A stretch of 64,000 nt of DNA from the NCBI RefSeq assembly GCF_018613575.1, contig NZ_JAGGPX010000014.1, positions 21,807 through 85,806 of the forward strand, read 5' to 3'. Position 1 is the first letter of the stretch. Each line of letters opens with the position of its first letter. Source of the DNA: Planococcus sp. ISL-110 (GTDB lineage: Bacteria; Bacillota; Bacilli; Bacillales_A; Planococcaceae). The notes under the pieces are model-generated. The model had not been told where the DNA came from and made no database searches. It was given only the letters and a program-made list of their open reading frames with translations. Made by a program: the position numbers and the translations under genes. Positions 1-7,314 of this stretch are shown piece by piece.

Positions 1-935
1 TGGCATTAATCGCTTCTTATCCGGATCCGGACGGAGAACCGTTCCGCACCGCGGCTGCAGAATTTCACCATGTTGCGGTCAGCCAAGTGGCTGTCGGGAA
101 CGGTGCGGCTGAGGTATTTACCTGGCTGGCCAGAAGATACCGCAGCCAACAGGTGGTACTGGTCGAGCCAGCGTTTTCCGAATACCGCCAAACGCTGGAA
201 GCGGAAAATGTCAGGATTCGAGAGATTCAACTGCAACCGGAAAGTGGCTGGCAATTGACGGACCAAAACGTTAGGGACGCAATTCGTGGGTATGCAGCGC
301 TGTATATCTGCAACCCGCATAATCCCACCGGCGTTTTACTGGATACCGAAACACTGCAGAGAATGGCGCAGGCTTGCCTGGAACATGAGTGTGAACTCGT
401 CATTGATGAAGCTTTTATCGATTTTATTGGTGAGGCAGCATCCTTTATGCCGCTTTTAGAAGAGTTTCCGAATGTCATCATTGTCCGTTCGATGACCAAA
501 ATGTACGCCATTCCTGGACTGCGCCTCGGCTATGTGGTGAGCCAAGCCGAAACGATTGGACAACTGAAACAGGGAGCAGCGCATTGGAACGTCAATGGCT
601 TATCCGCCTCCATCGGCGCTGATCTTTTAAAAGAAACGGCTTACCGCAGTAAAATCATCCAAGCCGCATCGCAAGAACGCCAGAAAATGCAGCAGTTTTT
701 GGAAGCGAATCACTGCCGGACAAGCGATTCTGCGGTCAATTTTCTGTCGTTTCAGCTGCCCGATCCGAATAGCTCCCGTGCATTTTTTACAGACCTTCTG
801 AAAGACGGAATTGTCCTGAGGCATACCGAGTCGTTTCGGGGCATGGATGGCAAATGGTTCCGGGTCGGCATGAAGTCAACGGAAAATATGGAAAAACTCC
901 GGGAGGCGATTACAGGATGGCTCGAGGCCAATTAA
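1..935 (+). CDS. cobD: CobD, L-threonine-O-3-phosphate decarboxylase (5' end outside window)
   Basis: PLP-dependent class I/II aminotransferase-fold enzyme that decarboxylates L-threonine phosphate to (R)-1-amino-2-propanol phosphate, the linker that joins the corrin ring to the lower ligand. The reading frame is open to base 3, so the start lies upstream. Conserved family blocks are visible: YPDPDGEPFR, GNGAAE, the ICNPHNPTG turn, DEAFIDF, and the PLP lysine in SMTKMYAIPGLRLGY. The 3' end overlaps cobU by 19 bases, which suggests translational coupling in a cobalamin operon. A histidinol-phosphate aminotransferase paralogue is the alternative, but the cob neighbours make CobD much more likely. 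Confidence 0.9.
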   Translation, partial: ALIASYPDPDGEPFRTAAAEFHHVAVSQVAVGNGAAEVFTWLARRYRSQQVVLVEPAFSEYRQTLEAENVRIREIQLQPESGWQLTDQNVRDAIRGYAALYICNPHNPTGVLLDTETLQRMAQACLEHECELVIDEAFIDFIGEAASFMPLLEEFPNVIIVRSMTKMYAIPGLRLGYVVSQAETIGQLKQGAAHWNVNGLSASIGADLLKETAYRSKIIQAASQERQKMQQFLEANHCRTSDSAVNFLSFQLPDPNSSRAFFTDLLKDGIVLRHTESFRGMDGKWFRVGMKSTENMEKLREAITGWLEAN

Positions 936-1465
936 TTTTTATCAGCGGCGGAGTCCGCAGCGGAAAAAGTGCTTATGCGGAATCGATTGTCTGCGCTGCT
1001 GGCAACAGCCGAAAAGTCTATTTGGCCAGTGGACAGGCCCGAGATGAAGAAATGAAAGAGCGCATTGAACGCCACCGGCAGGATCGCCAGGAAGATGGCT
1101 GGCATACAATTGAACAAGCCTATCGTATGGAGAGTGTATTAGGGGAGCTGCAGCCAAACGACCTGGTACTATGGGATTGTGTGACGACCTGGCTCGCCAA
1201 TGAACTTTACGAAGGCTGGGAAACAGGTAAGATGTGCTCCGAAATACCGGGTTGCATGGAAGCGAAATGGCGCAGTTTGCAAAAAGCGATTTTTTGGATG
1301 CTGGAGACAGTGGAGTTATTGACGGTCGTCTCGAACGAAGTGCTGGACGACTTCGTGCGCGACGAACTTTATCAAAGCTGGCTCGGACGCATCCACATAT
1401 GGCTCGTGCAGCAAGCCCATCAGGCCATCGAGATGGAAAACGGCCTGGCCTTCAGAAGGAAGTGA
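917..1465 (+). CDS. cobU: CobU, adenosylcobinamide kinase / GTP:adenosylcobinamide-phosphate guanylyltransferase
   Basis: Bifunctional enzyme that phosphorylates adenosylcobinamide and then transfers GMP to it, giving AdoCbi-GDP for CobS. The 182-residue protein has the N-terminal P-loop GGVRSGKS, the IERHRQDR segment that carries the guanylylated histidine, and the WDCVTTWL block; its length is normal for the family. The ATG at 917 is chosen because the CobU-type N-terminus (RGQLIFISGG) begins there; it lies inside the end of cobD. The usual TNEVG...GIVP block near the C-terminus is replaced by SNEVLDDFVRDEL, so this part has diverged. Interestingly a GIVP block is kept in the second CobU-like protein at 4203-4595. 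Confidence 0.85.
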   Translation: MARGQLIFISGGVRSGKSAYAESIVCAAGNSRKVYLASGQARDEEMKERIERHRQDRQEDGWHTIEQAYRMESVLGELQPNDLVLWDCVTTWLANELYEGWETGKMCSEIPGCMEAKWRSLQKAIFWMLETVELLTVVSNEVLDDFVRDELYQSWLGRIHIWLVQQAHQAIEMENGLAFRRK

Positions 1466-1469
1466 GAAA

Positions 1470-2927
1470 ATGCGCGGAATAATGATTCAAGGTACGGCTT
1501 CAGATGTCGGAAAAAGCATGATCTGTACAGCTTTTTGCCGGATCTTTTCCGATCAGGGACTAGAAGTGGCGCCTTTTAAATCACAGAACATGTCGAATAA
1601 TTCTTATGTAACAGTAAGGGGCGAAGAGATTGGCCGTGCGCAGGGCGTTCAGGCGGAAGCTGCGCGGACGTTGGCTACAGTCGACATGAATCCGATTCTG
1701 CTGAAGCCTGAAAGCGGCATGAAATCACAGGTGGTCCTATTCGGCAAAAAACTTGAAACGATGGACGGCATGGATTACCGGACCCAGTTTTATGAAAAAG
1801 GGTTGGCGGCAATAGATCAGGCATTGGCGAATTTGGCGCATGATTTTACCCATCTGGTGATTGAAGGAGCCGGCAGCCCGGCAGAAGTCAATTTGAATGA
1901 CCGGGAACTGGTTAATATGGCTGTCGCAAAACGCGCGGATGTGCCGGTTATTTTGGTTGCCGATATTGAACGCGGCGGCGTGTTCGCATCGATTGTCGGA
2001 ACGCTCGCCTTGATGCCGGAGCTGGAGCGGGTCAAAGGGTTGATCATCAATAAATTCCGAGGCGATGCCCGGCTTTTTGAAGATGGCGTCCGTTTTCTGG
2101 AATCCTATACCGGCATTCCGGTGCTCGGGGTCATTCCCCATCTGCCGAGCCACGAAATCGAGCAGGAAGATTCGCTTGGTATACAGGCCATACAGCGGAT
2201 ATCCAGAGTTAGAGATGCCATTGAACTGGTCATCTGCCGGCATCCCTTTCTATCGAATTTCACGGATGTCGAACCGTTTCTGAAAGAACCGGATGTAACC
2301 ATACGCTGGGCAGAGACGGTGATTGACATCGGAAAGCCTGATATTCTTTTGCTGCCGGGCACGAAAAGCACCGTTGCGGATCTGCGTTATTGGAAGGAAC
2401 AGGGTCTTGGAAGCAAACTCCAAGAGTTGAAGGAGAATGCTTGGATTGTCGGCTTATGCGGAGGATACCAGATGTTTGCTGAAACCTTATCGGATCCGGA
2501 AGGCCATGACGGCATCGCAGCCGAAAATGAAGCCGGATTTGGCTTGGTGCCGAACATGCATGTTAATTTTGAGAAACAAAAAATTGTCCAACGAACCAGT
2601 GGCACAGTGAAATTTTCGGATGGGGAAGTAAGTGTGAACGGCTACGAAATCCATCACGGCACAGTAACTGGATCCGATTATCCACTCATAGAAAGCGGAA
2701 GTTTTGGAGAAGGCTATTTCCATGAACAGCTTTTGGGTACACATCTGCACGGGTTTTTCCGTGATCCCCATTGCCGTGCTGCATTCCTGGCACCAATCCG
2801 AAAGCAAAAGAATTTGCCGGAACCATTGCCCGAAACAGTGGCCGATCCTTTTGACCGCTGGGCCAAGCATGTGAAAGAACACCTGGATTGGCAAAAAGTC
2901 GAACAGATCATGGAGGCGGACCAATGA
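1470..2927 (+). CDS. cobQ: CobQ/CbiP, cobyric acid synthase (glutamine-hydrolysing)
   Basis: ATP-dependent amidotransferase that amidates four side-chain carboxylates of adenosylcobyrinic acid a,c-diamide to give cobyric acid. The 485-residue protein shows the dethiobiotin-synthetase-like ATP site at the N-terminus (GTASDVGKS), the FKSQNMSNNS block, and a class I glutamine amidotransferase domain with nucleophile cysteine in GLCGGYQM (about residue 330) and the catalytic histidine in THLHGFF (about residue 424). A GAAGGAAGTGAG Shine-Dalgarno region precedes the ATG. The stop overlaps the cobS start as ATGA, so the two are probably coupled. Its presence beside cobU/cobD fits late corrinoid assembly. 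Confidence 0.93.
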   Translation: MRGIMIQGTASDVGKSMICTAFCRIFSDQGLEVAPFKSQNMSNNSYVTVRGEEIGRAQGVQAEAARTLATVDMNPILLKPESGMKSQVVLFGKKLETMDGMDYRTQFYEKGLAAIDQALANLAHDFTHLVIEGAGSPAEVNLNDRELVNMAVAKRADVPVILVADIERGGVFASIVGTLALMPELERVKGLIINKFRGDARLFEDGVRFLESYTGIPVLGVIPHLPSHEIEQEDSLGIQAIQRISRVRDAIELVICRHPFLSNFTDVEPFLKEPDVTIRWAETVIDIGKPDILLLPGTKSTVADLRYWKEQGLGSKLQELKENAWIVGLCGGYQMFAETLSDPEGHDGIAAENEAGFGLVPNMHVNFEKQKIVQRTSGTVKFSDGEVSVNGYEIHHGTVTGSDYPLIESGSFGEGYFHEQLLGTHLHGFFRDPHCRAAFLAPIRKQKNLPEPLPETVADPFDRWAKHVKEHLDWQKVEQIMEADQ

Positions 2928-3694
2928 ACCGGCAATTGGGAACAGGATTTTTATTGGCGCTTCAATTTTTCTCGGTGATTCCCGTGAAAAAGCAATTGCC
3001 GATGGAAAAATCCCATATCACCGCTATGTATGCCATGCTGCCATTACTGGGCCTGCTGTTTGGCAGTGTGCTGGCAGGATCGGTATGGCTGCTGCGGGAA
3101 ACGACTGACCTTAGTCCATTGCTGATCGGCTTTGCAGTCGTGGCCATCGGTATGGTGCTGAGCGGCGGCTTGCATATGGACGGACTGGCGGATGCGGCAG
3201 ATGCTTATTTTTCCTATCAGGACCGGGAGAAACGTTTGGCTATCATGGGAGACCCGCGGATTGGGGCGTTCGGGACCATGGTGTTGCTGCTGGCGATTGT
3301 CGGGAAAATGATTATCATCGCCGAGTCTATTCAGGCTGTTTCGCTGGTGCTGATTTTCGTTGTTCCGGTGTTGTCGAGAATCGGTTTGTTGGCACTGTTC
3401 AGCTCGACGCCTTCAGCAAAGCAGGACGGACTGGCGGCATTTTTTCAGCAGTTGGCAGATCATCGGAAACTTCAGCTTACAGCTGTTTGCTTGATGGCGA
3501 TCCTTTTGGCTGCGGTGGTTTGGAACACAACTGTCTGGACTGCACTGATTCTGCTGGCGCTGCTGCTCGTTTCATTTTGGCTTTACCGTGCTTGGTGTTT
3601 GCGGAATTTTCGCGGAGTGACCGGTGATCTGTTCGGTGCTTATGTGGAAGGAGTGGAGATTTTATTATGGATCAGTTTTTTGTTCTTCGTTTAA
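2924..3694 (+). CDS. cobS: CobS, adenosylcobinamide-GDP ribazoletransferase
   Basis: Polytopic membrane enzyme that joins AdoCbi-GDP to alpha-ribazole (or its phosphate), making adenosylcobalamin (phosphate). The 256-residue protein is strongly hydrophobic with several membrane spans, and carries the family motifs LALQFFSVIPV near the N-terminus, GGLHMDGLADAADAYFS, and MGDPRIGAFG, which hold metal/nucleotide-binding acidic residues. The ATG at 2924 is chosen because it follows GGAGGCGG with normal spacing and overlaps the cobQ stop; a longer frame upstream has no ribosome-binding site. Its last 28 bases overlap cobC. Confidence 0.93.
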   Translation: MNRQLGTGFLLALQFFSVIPVKKQLPMEKSHITAMYAMLPLLGLLFGSVLAGSVWLLRETTDLSPLLIGFAVVAIGMVLSGGLHMDGLADAADAYFSYQDREKRLAIMGDPRIGAFGTMVLLLAIVGKMIIIAESIQAVSLVLIFVVPVLSRIGLLALFSSTPSAKQDGLAAFFQQLADHRKLQLTAVCLMAILLAAVVWNTTVWTALILLALLLVSFWLYRAWCLRNFRGVTGDLFGAYVEGVEILLWISFLFFV

Positions 3695-4251
3695 TTCGGC
3701 ACGCCCCCACACGAGGCAATCAACAAAAGCGCTATATCGGCTGGACCGATGAAGCAATTCTGCCGTTTGACGCAGAGCCGGACCTGCTGCTGAAAACTGT
3801 CGTGGGCAGCGATTTAAAGCGCTGCCGGCAGACGGCGGCTGTGCTGTTTCCGAATGCGGTCTACAGGGCAAATCGCGAATTGCGGGAATGTCATTTTGGG
3901 CAATGGGAAACGAAAACCTATGAAGAGCTGAAGGACATTGGGCTTTACCAAAGCTGGATAGACGATCCTTGGGGGATCAGGCCGCCTGGCGGTGAAAGCC
4001 TCGCTGACATGGCAGAGCGGGTCGAACGCGGCATACGGAAACTGCCGGACGATAGGGAAGTTACGTTGGTGCTCCACGGAGGGCCGATCCGCTACCTGAT
4101 GGCAGAGGCCTTGGGTGAAAAGTTTCAAGATCAAATTGCGCTGCACGGCGGTTGCCACACCTTAACTTGGGAAAGCCGCCAAGCGTTTGAGGAGCGTGCA
4201 TTATGCACATCGTTTTCGGTGGAGCCTTTAACGGCAAACGGCAATATGTGA
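3667..4251 (+). CDS. cobC: CobC-type alpha-ribazole-5'-phosphate phosphatase (histidine phosphatase family)
   Basis: Histidine phosphatase (phosphoglycerate-mutase branch) expected to remove the phosphate of alpha-ribazole phosphate or adenosylcobalamin phosphate. The 194-residue protein shows the catalytic motif LIRHAPT in place of the usual RHGET, the acceptor block GSDLKRCRQTA, CHFGQWE, and the second histidine in LVLHGGPIRYLMAE. Assignment to CobC rests on position after cobS: sequence alone could not exclude a general phosphatase. The start lies inside cobS, after GGAAGGAG, and the end overlaps the next gene by 49 bases, showing a very compact operon. Confidence 0.8.
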   Translation: MDQFFVLRLIRHAPTRGNQQKRYIGWTDEAILPFDAEPDLLLKTVVGSDLKRCRQTAAVLFPNAVYRANRELRECHFGQWETKTYEELKDIGLYQSWIDDPWGIRPPGGESLADMAERVERGIRKLPDDREVTLVLHGGPIRYLMAEALGEKFQDQIALHGGCHTLTWESRQAFEERALCTSFSVEPLTANGNM

Positions 4252-4595
4252 AAGAGCAACTAGAAGACCAAGAAGTCGACTGGAATGAAGGCCAGCTGCC
4301 TGAACAAAAAGCTGCGGAAGCGCTGGTCGTCATCGGCGGTTTGGAGCATTGGGTGAGGCGGCAGCTCGAACAAGGGTTTTTGGAACAACAATTGATGGAA
4401 CAAGTGAAAAAGGCCATTGATTGCGGACAAGCGCAGCAAACCTGGATTTTAACGGATCTGAATCGCGGCATCGTGCCGACCGAACGGATTGAGCGTGAAA
4501 TGCGTGACGTTCTCGGCCGACTATATCAGTGTCTATTTGCCGAAGCCGGGAGCATTACACGGATTTGGTATGGCATTCCACAAAAGATCAAGTGA
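4203..4595 (+). CDS. Short CobU-like protein, possibly a second cobinamide kinase/guanylyltransferase fragment
   Basis: A 130-residue protein that looks like a reduced CobU. Its N-terminus (HIVFGGAFNGKRQYV) aligns with the CobU P-loop, the middle is short, and the C-terminus (TDLNRGIVPTERIEREMRDVLGRLYQ, then IWYGIPQKIK) matches the CobU ending with its GIVP...RD..GR.NQ...V.G.P..LK pattern. It lacks a recognisable guanylyl-acceptor histidine segment. It sits last in the cob operon, overlapping cobC by 49 bases. It may act beside the full-length CobU at 917-1465, whose own C-terminus has lost the GIVP block, or be a structural paralogue. The family link is inferred from motif order only; a function cannot be fixed. 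Confidence 0.6.
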   Translation: MHIVFGGAFNGKRQYVKEQLEDQEVDWNEGQLPEQKAAEALVVIGGLEHWVRRQLEQGFLEQQLMEQVKKAIDCGQAQQTWILTDLNRGIVPTERIEREMRDVLGRLYQCLFAEAGSITRIWYGIPQKIK

Positions 4596-4887
4596 AAGTT
4601 GGATACATTGAACTAACAAACATTTATTGCAGAATATTTGTTAGTAAATGAGCGAAGAAATATAGCTTGCTATAGTAATAGCGATATTAGCGCCGGCGCG
4701 TCCACGGGCTAGGCGAAGCGATAAGACAGGTGTTCTTCCTGGCTTATCGTGAGAGCCATGCCCAAAGCGGCCGAAGCGTTTTAAAACATGTTGTTTCTTA
4801 AATTCAACTCATATAATTGAACCATACATACTTTGAAAGACGGCGGATTTATTGTCTGCCAAAACAGGAGAAAAGGAGCGGATAGGG
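4596..4887. other. Intergenic region with two hairpins between the cob operon and pduO
   Basis: No gene seen. An inverted repeat ACTAACAAA / TTTGTTAGT spans 4612-4645. A second, GC-rich hairpin at about 4704-4760 has arms CGATAAG / CTTATCG around CAGG..CCTG and outer GGGC / GCCC; it shares the ATAAG..CTTAT core with the family A repeats and may be a degenerate member. I looked for a cobalamin riboswitch (B12 box near GCCACTG, long multi-helix leader) before pduO and did not see one. Confidence 0.5.
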
Positions 4888-5478
4888 ATGAAGATTTACA
4901 CGAAAACAGGAGACAAAGGGCAAACGAGTTTGATCGGAGCACGCACGGACAAAGATGCGCCGCGCGTAGAAGCTTACGGTACTATTGACGAAGTGAATTC
5001 ATTTATCGGCAAGGCGATGACTGAATTGGCGCCCGAGACATATGCAGATTTGTTGAGAGACTTGGAAGCCATCCAAAACGAATTATTCGACTGCGGCGGC
5101 GATTTGGCCGATGTCCGAAAAGAACCTAATTACAAAATGACGGAAACGCCTGTCGAGATTCTGGAAAAACGCATTGATGAATTGATGGAAGAACCGCCAT
5201 TGCTCGAACGTTTTATTCTGCCGGGAGGTTCTCCCGCAGCTGCGACGCTGCACATCGCACGCACCATTACGCGGCGTGCGGAACGCCAAACGGTCACTTT
5301 GATGAAATCAGGGGAAGATTTCCCGCTGGTTGTCCAGCGCTATTTAAACCGTCTATCCGATTATTTGTTCGCAGCATCACGTGTCGTCAATTCACGTGCC
5401 GGTGTGCCGGACAACGAATACGTGCGCAGCGCCAAAGTGTTCAAGAACGGCGGCCGCAGCAAAAAGTCGGTGGAATAG
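4888..5478 (+). CDS. pduO: PduO-type cob(I)alamin adenosyltransferase
   Basis: Transfers the adenosyl group from ATP to reduced corrinoids, making the coenzyme form used by mutases such as IcmF. The 196-residue protein begins with the family signature KIYTKTGDKGQTSLIGA, followed by YGTIDEVNS and the C-terminal RRAERQTV and NRLSDYLFAASR blocks that bind ATP and stabilise the trimer. The ATG at 4888 follows AAAGGAGCGG and is preferred over an upstream in-frame start with no ribosome-binding site. It lies 1 base before cblT, so pduO-cblT-cblS probably form one operon with a corrinoid-salvage role. Confidence 0.92.
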   Translation: MKIYTKTGDKGQTSLIGARTDKDAPRVEAYGTIDEVNSFIGKAMTELAPETYADLLRDLEAIQNELFDCGGDLADVRKEPNYKMTETPVEILEKRIDELMEEPPLLERFILPGGSPAAATLHIARTITRRAERQTVTLMKSGEDFPLVVQRYLNRLSDYLFAASRVVNSRAGVPDNEYVRSAKVFKNGGRSKKSVE

Positions 5479-5479
5479 G

Positions 5480-5962
5480 ATGACGACAAGAAAACTGGCG
5501 CTTGCCGCTTTATTCATCAGCTTGTCCGCCATCGGGGGCATGATTAAGATTCCTCTCGGCATTGCGTCCATCGCGCTCGATTCGACGCCTGCACTGGTTG
5601 CCGTGCTGTTCTTTTCGGCGCCGCTGGCGGGTACCATTGCGGCATTGGGCCATTTGATTTCAGCATTGTTCGGCGGTATGCCGCTCGGACCGTTTCATCT
5701 GATCATCGCAGTCGAGATGTGGGCAGTGGTGTGGCTCTTTGCGAAACTGCACCAAGCTGGCAAAACTTGGCTGAAATGGCTGGCATTTATCATCGGCAAC
5801 GGAGTGGTGGCGGCAGTGCCGTTTTATTTCCTGTTGTCGCCGGCATTTTTCTATGTATCGGTACCGGCCCTGTTGATTGCCGCTTCCATCAATGCCGCGG
5901 TTGCTGCCCTGCTGATGCCTTACGTATTAAGATTCCGTGGAGGGTCGTTCCATGCGCCATGA
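5480..5962 (+). CDS. cblT: Probable alpha-ribazole transporter CblT (ECF-type S component fold)
   Basis: A 160-residue membrane protein with about five or six hydrophobic segments, resembling small substrate-binding (S) components of ECF vitamin transporters (LALAALFISLSAIGGMIKIP start; ALFGGMPLGPFH loop). The call to CblT comes from context: it is wedged between a corrinoid adenosyltransferase and an AIR-synthase-like kinase, the arrangement known for the Listeria and Geobacillus alpha-ribazole salvage pair CblT/CblS. The start overlaps the region just after the pduO stop (TAGGATGA), with the pduO end supplying the ribosome-binding site. A cobalamin- or other vitamin-specific S component is the alternative. 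Confidence 0.68.
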   Translation: MTTRKLALAALFISLSAIGGMIKIPLGIASIALDSTPALVAVLFFSAPLAGTIAALGHLISALFGGMPLGPFHLIIAVEMWAVVWLFAKLHQAGKTWLKWLAFIIGNGVVAAVPFYFLLSPAFFYVSVPALLIAASINAAVAALLMPYVLRFRGGSFHAP

Positions 5963-6632
5963 GATAGTGCTTGACGGCTTTGTCATCACTTCGGATAATT
6001 CAGCGGCCATCGGTGAAAAACCGCAGGATGCGGTCTACGCTTCCGATGTGGTGACCGCTAAGTTTGCGGCACGGGTCGCGCTGCTCGAACAATGGGCAGC
6101 GGGCAGTGAACCGCAGGCCGTGCTGCTTCATAATTTCAGCGGAGCCGATCAATGGGCTGCCTATATGGCCGGCCTCACCGAGCTTTTCGCTGAAGCGGGG
6201 AGCGTGTTGCCGCCGATTTCAGGAAGCACGGAAACCAATATGCCAACGCTGCAATCAGGCATCGCCGTGACGATGATCGGCAAAAAGAATCGGAACCTGG
6301 CACCTGCTGAATCCCTGCGCTGGTTCGTCTATGGCGTTCCGCTGATCGGGGAAAAAGTGCTGGCCAGGGCGGATCAAACCGCTGATTTGGGCCTGATCCA
6401 AAAAGCATTTGGATCAGCATTGGTCGAGCGTATTTGGCCAGTCGGTTCGAAAGGAATTGCACAGGAAGTTGCGCTGTTGATGGGACGGCCCGTGAAAGTT
6501 TCCGCGGCTATTGACATGAACAGCTCCGGCGGGCCGGCCACCTGTGTCCTCGTCGGTGTGCAACCGAAAAATGCTGAACGTGCCCAGCGTTATTTCGGAG
6601 AAAATCTTTTTTTGATGAAGTTCAGGCTGTAG
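5952..6632 (+). CDS. cblS: Probable alpha-ribazole kinase CblS (AIR-synthase-like)
   Basis: A 226-residue protein with a PurM/AIR-synthase-like N-terminal layout: an early DNSAAIG segment, DVVTAKFAARVALLE helix, and GSTETNMPTLQSGIAVTMIG, which recall the ATP-binding dimer core. Proteins of this type in Listeria innocua and Geobacillus phosphorylate alpha-ribazole to alpha-ribazole phosphate, bypassing CobT. The start at 5952 follows GGAGGGTCG and overlaps the cblT stop by 11 bases. With CobS and CobC in the same region, an imported alpha-ribazole could be phosphorylated, joined and dephosphorylated. The kinase role is inferred from fold and neighbourhood, not from a diagnostic motif. Confidence 0.68.
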   Translation: MRHEIVLDGFVITSDNSAAIGEKPQDAVYASDVVTAKFAARVALLEQWAAGSEPQAVLLHNFSGADQWAAYMAGLTELFAEAGSVLPPISGSTETNMPTLQSGIAVTMIGKKNRNLAPAESLRWFVYGVPLIGEKVLARADQTADLGLIQKAFGSALVERIWPVGSKGIAQEVALLMGRPVKVSAAIDMNSSGGPATCVLVGVQPKNAERAQRYFGENLFLMKFRL

Positions 6633-6667
6633 ACAAAGTCTTTCCGGAATGAATAACGGTGCATAAT

Positions 6668-6748
6668 CCCAACCGCACTAGCCACTTTGCTTTCCGTGGG
6701 CTCAGCTTCGCTGCTCCCACAGGAGTCTTCGTGGCCAGCCCGGTTGGG
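6668..6748 (-). repeat. Family B repeat, short form, minus orientation
   Basis: Outer arms CCCAACCG (6668-6675) and CGGTTGGG (6741-6748) enclose GCTTTCCGTGGG...CCCACAGGAGTC. Read on the minus strand this is GACTCCTGTGGG..GAGCCCACGGAAAGC, the same frame as the family B copy at 6837 but without the central double stem. It lies between cblS and fadF. Confidence 0.7.
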
Positions 6749-6836
6749 AGCATACGCTTAAATGAAAGAGAAAAACTTGCTAGTCGGTTCCAAGATGAAA
6801 ATAGTCCCAAAAAATCTAGTAATCCCTTCACTCAAG

Positions 6837-6957
6837 GATCCGGAGCGCAAGGCGGCGACTCCTGCGGAATAGCGAAGTGCCGAAATCCACTCGGGCGATA
6901 GTCCGAGTTAGTTCGGCGCGAGCCCGCGGAAAGCGTCCGCCTGGAGCGCAGGATCCG
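6837..6957 (+). repeat. Family B repeat, long form
   Basis: Begins and ends with GGATCC. Inside, GACTCCTGCGG pairs loosely with CCGCGGAAAGC, and a central part folds as TGCCGAA / TTCGGCG with ACTCGG / CCGAGT. Similar copies lie at 29382, 63681 and 63891. Confidence 0.75.
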
Positions 6958-7024
6958 GTATAAATACCATGAAATGTGTAATCATTCTGTAAAAGACATA
7001 AATATTCTTTTGTCTACAAGCTCG

Positions 7025-7056
7025 ACATCATCCATCGTTGGATGATGTTTTTTTTT
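7025..7056 (+). terminator. Rho-independent terminator
   Basis: Perfect stem ACATCATCCA / TGGATGATGT with a four-base loop followed by nine T. It lies after the cblS-side repeats and isolates them from the fadF promoter. Confidence 0.85.
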
Positions 7057-7197
7057 GCCTATAAAGCTTTTCCTAGTTCCATGGACAGAATAGCGAACCC
7101 GCTGTTTGTTCGGCTTTATTCAGCAGACGCTCGACTGATTTTTCGCAATCTGACAAGAGCAGATTGCCTTTATTTTAGAATCTCTCCTAAATATAGG

Positions 7198-7227
7198 TTG
7201 ACTGAATGCTCATTCATATTTTAATAT
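7198..7227 (+). promoter_or_regulatory. fadF promoter overlapped by a FadR-type operator
   Basis: Palindrome TGAATG-CT-CATTCA at 7203-7216; the 18-base site 7199-7216 differs from the B. subtilis FadR consensus TGAATGAMTANTCATTCA at two positions. A candidate -35 TTGACT (7198-7203) and -10 TAATAT (7222-7227) overlap it, so a bound TetR-family repressor would block RNA polymerase. The obvious candidate repressor is the TetR protein at 14071-14712. Confidence 0.75.
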
Positions 7228-7314
7228 AGAACATAGTATCGACAAGCTGTTTCTGTTCACGTAAACTTTGGGTAAGTAATTTTTAGAATTTACACACATA
7301 AGGGGGATATCGCG

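Noticed and set aside
4596..4887. Cobalamin riboswitch before pduO
   Set aside because: No B12 box or the long multi-helix pattern; only two simple hairpins are visible.
6659..6901. An 80-codon plus-strand frame after cblS
   Set aside because: It covers two family B repeats and has no ribosome-binding site.
7042..7224. A 60-codon frame before fadF
   Set aside because: It starts in a terminator T-tract and runs through the fadF operator and promoter.
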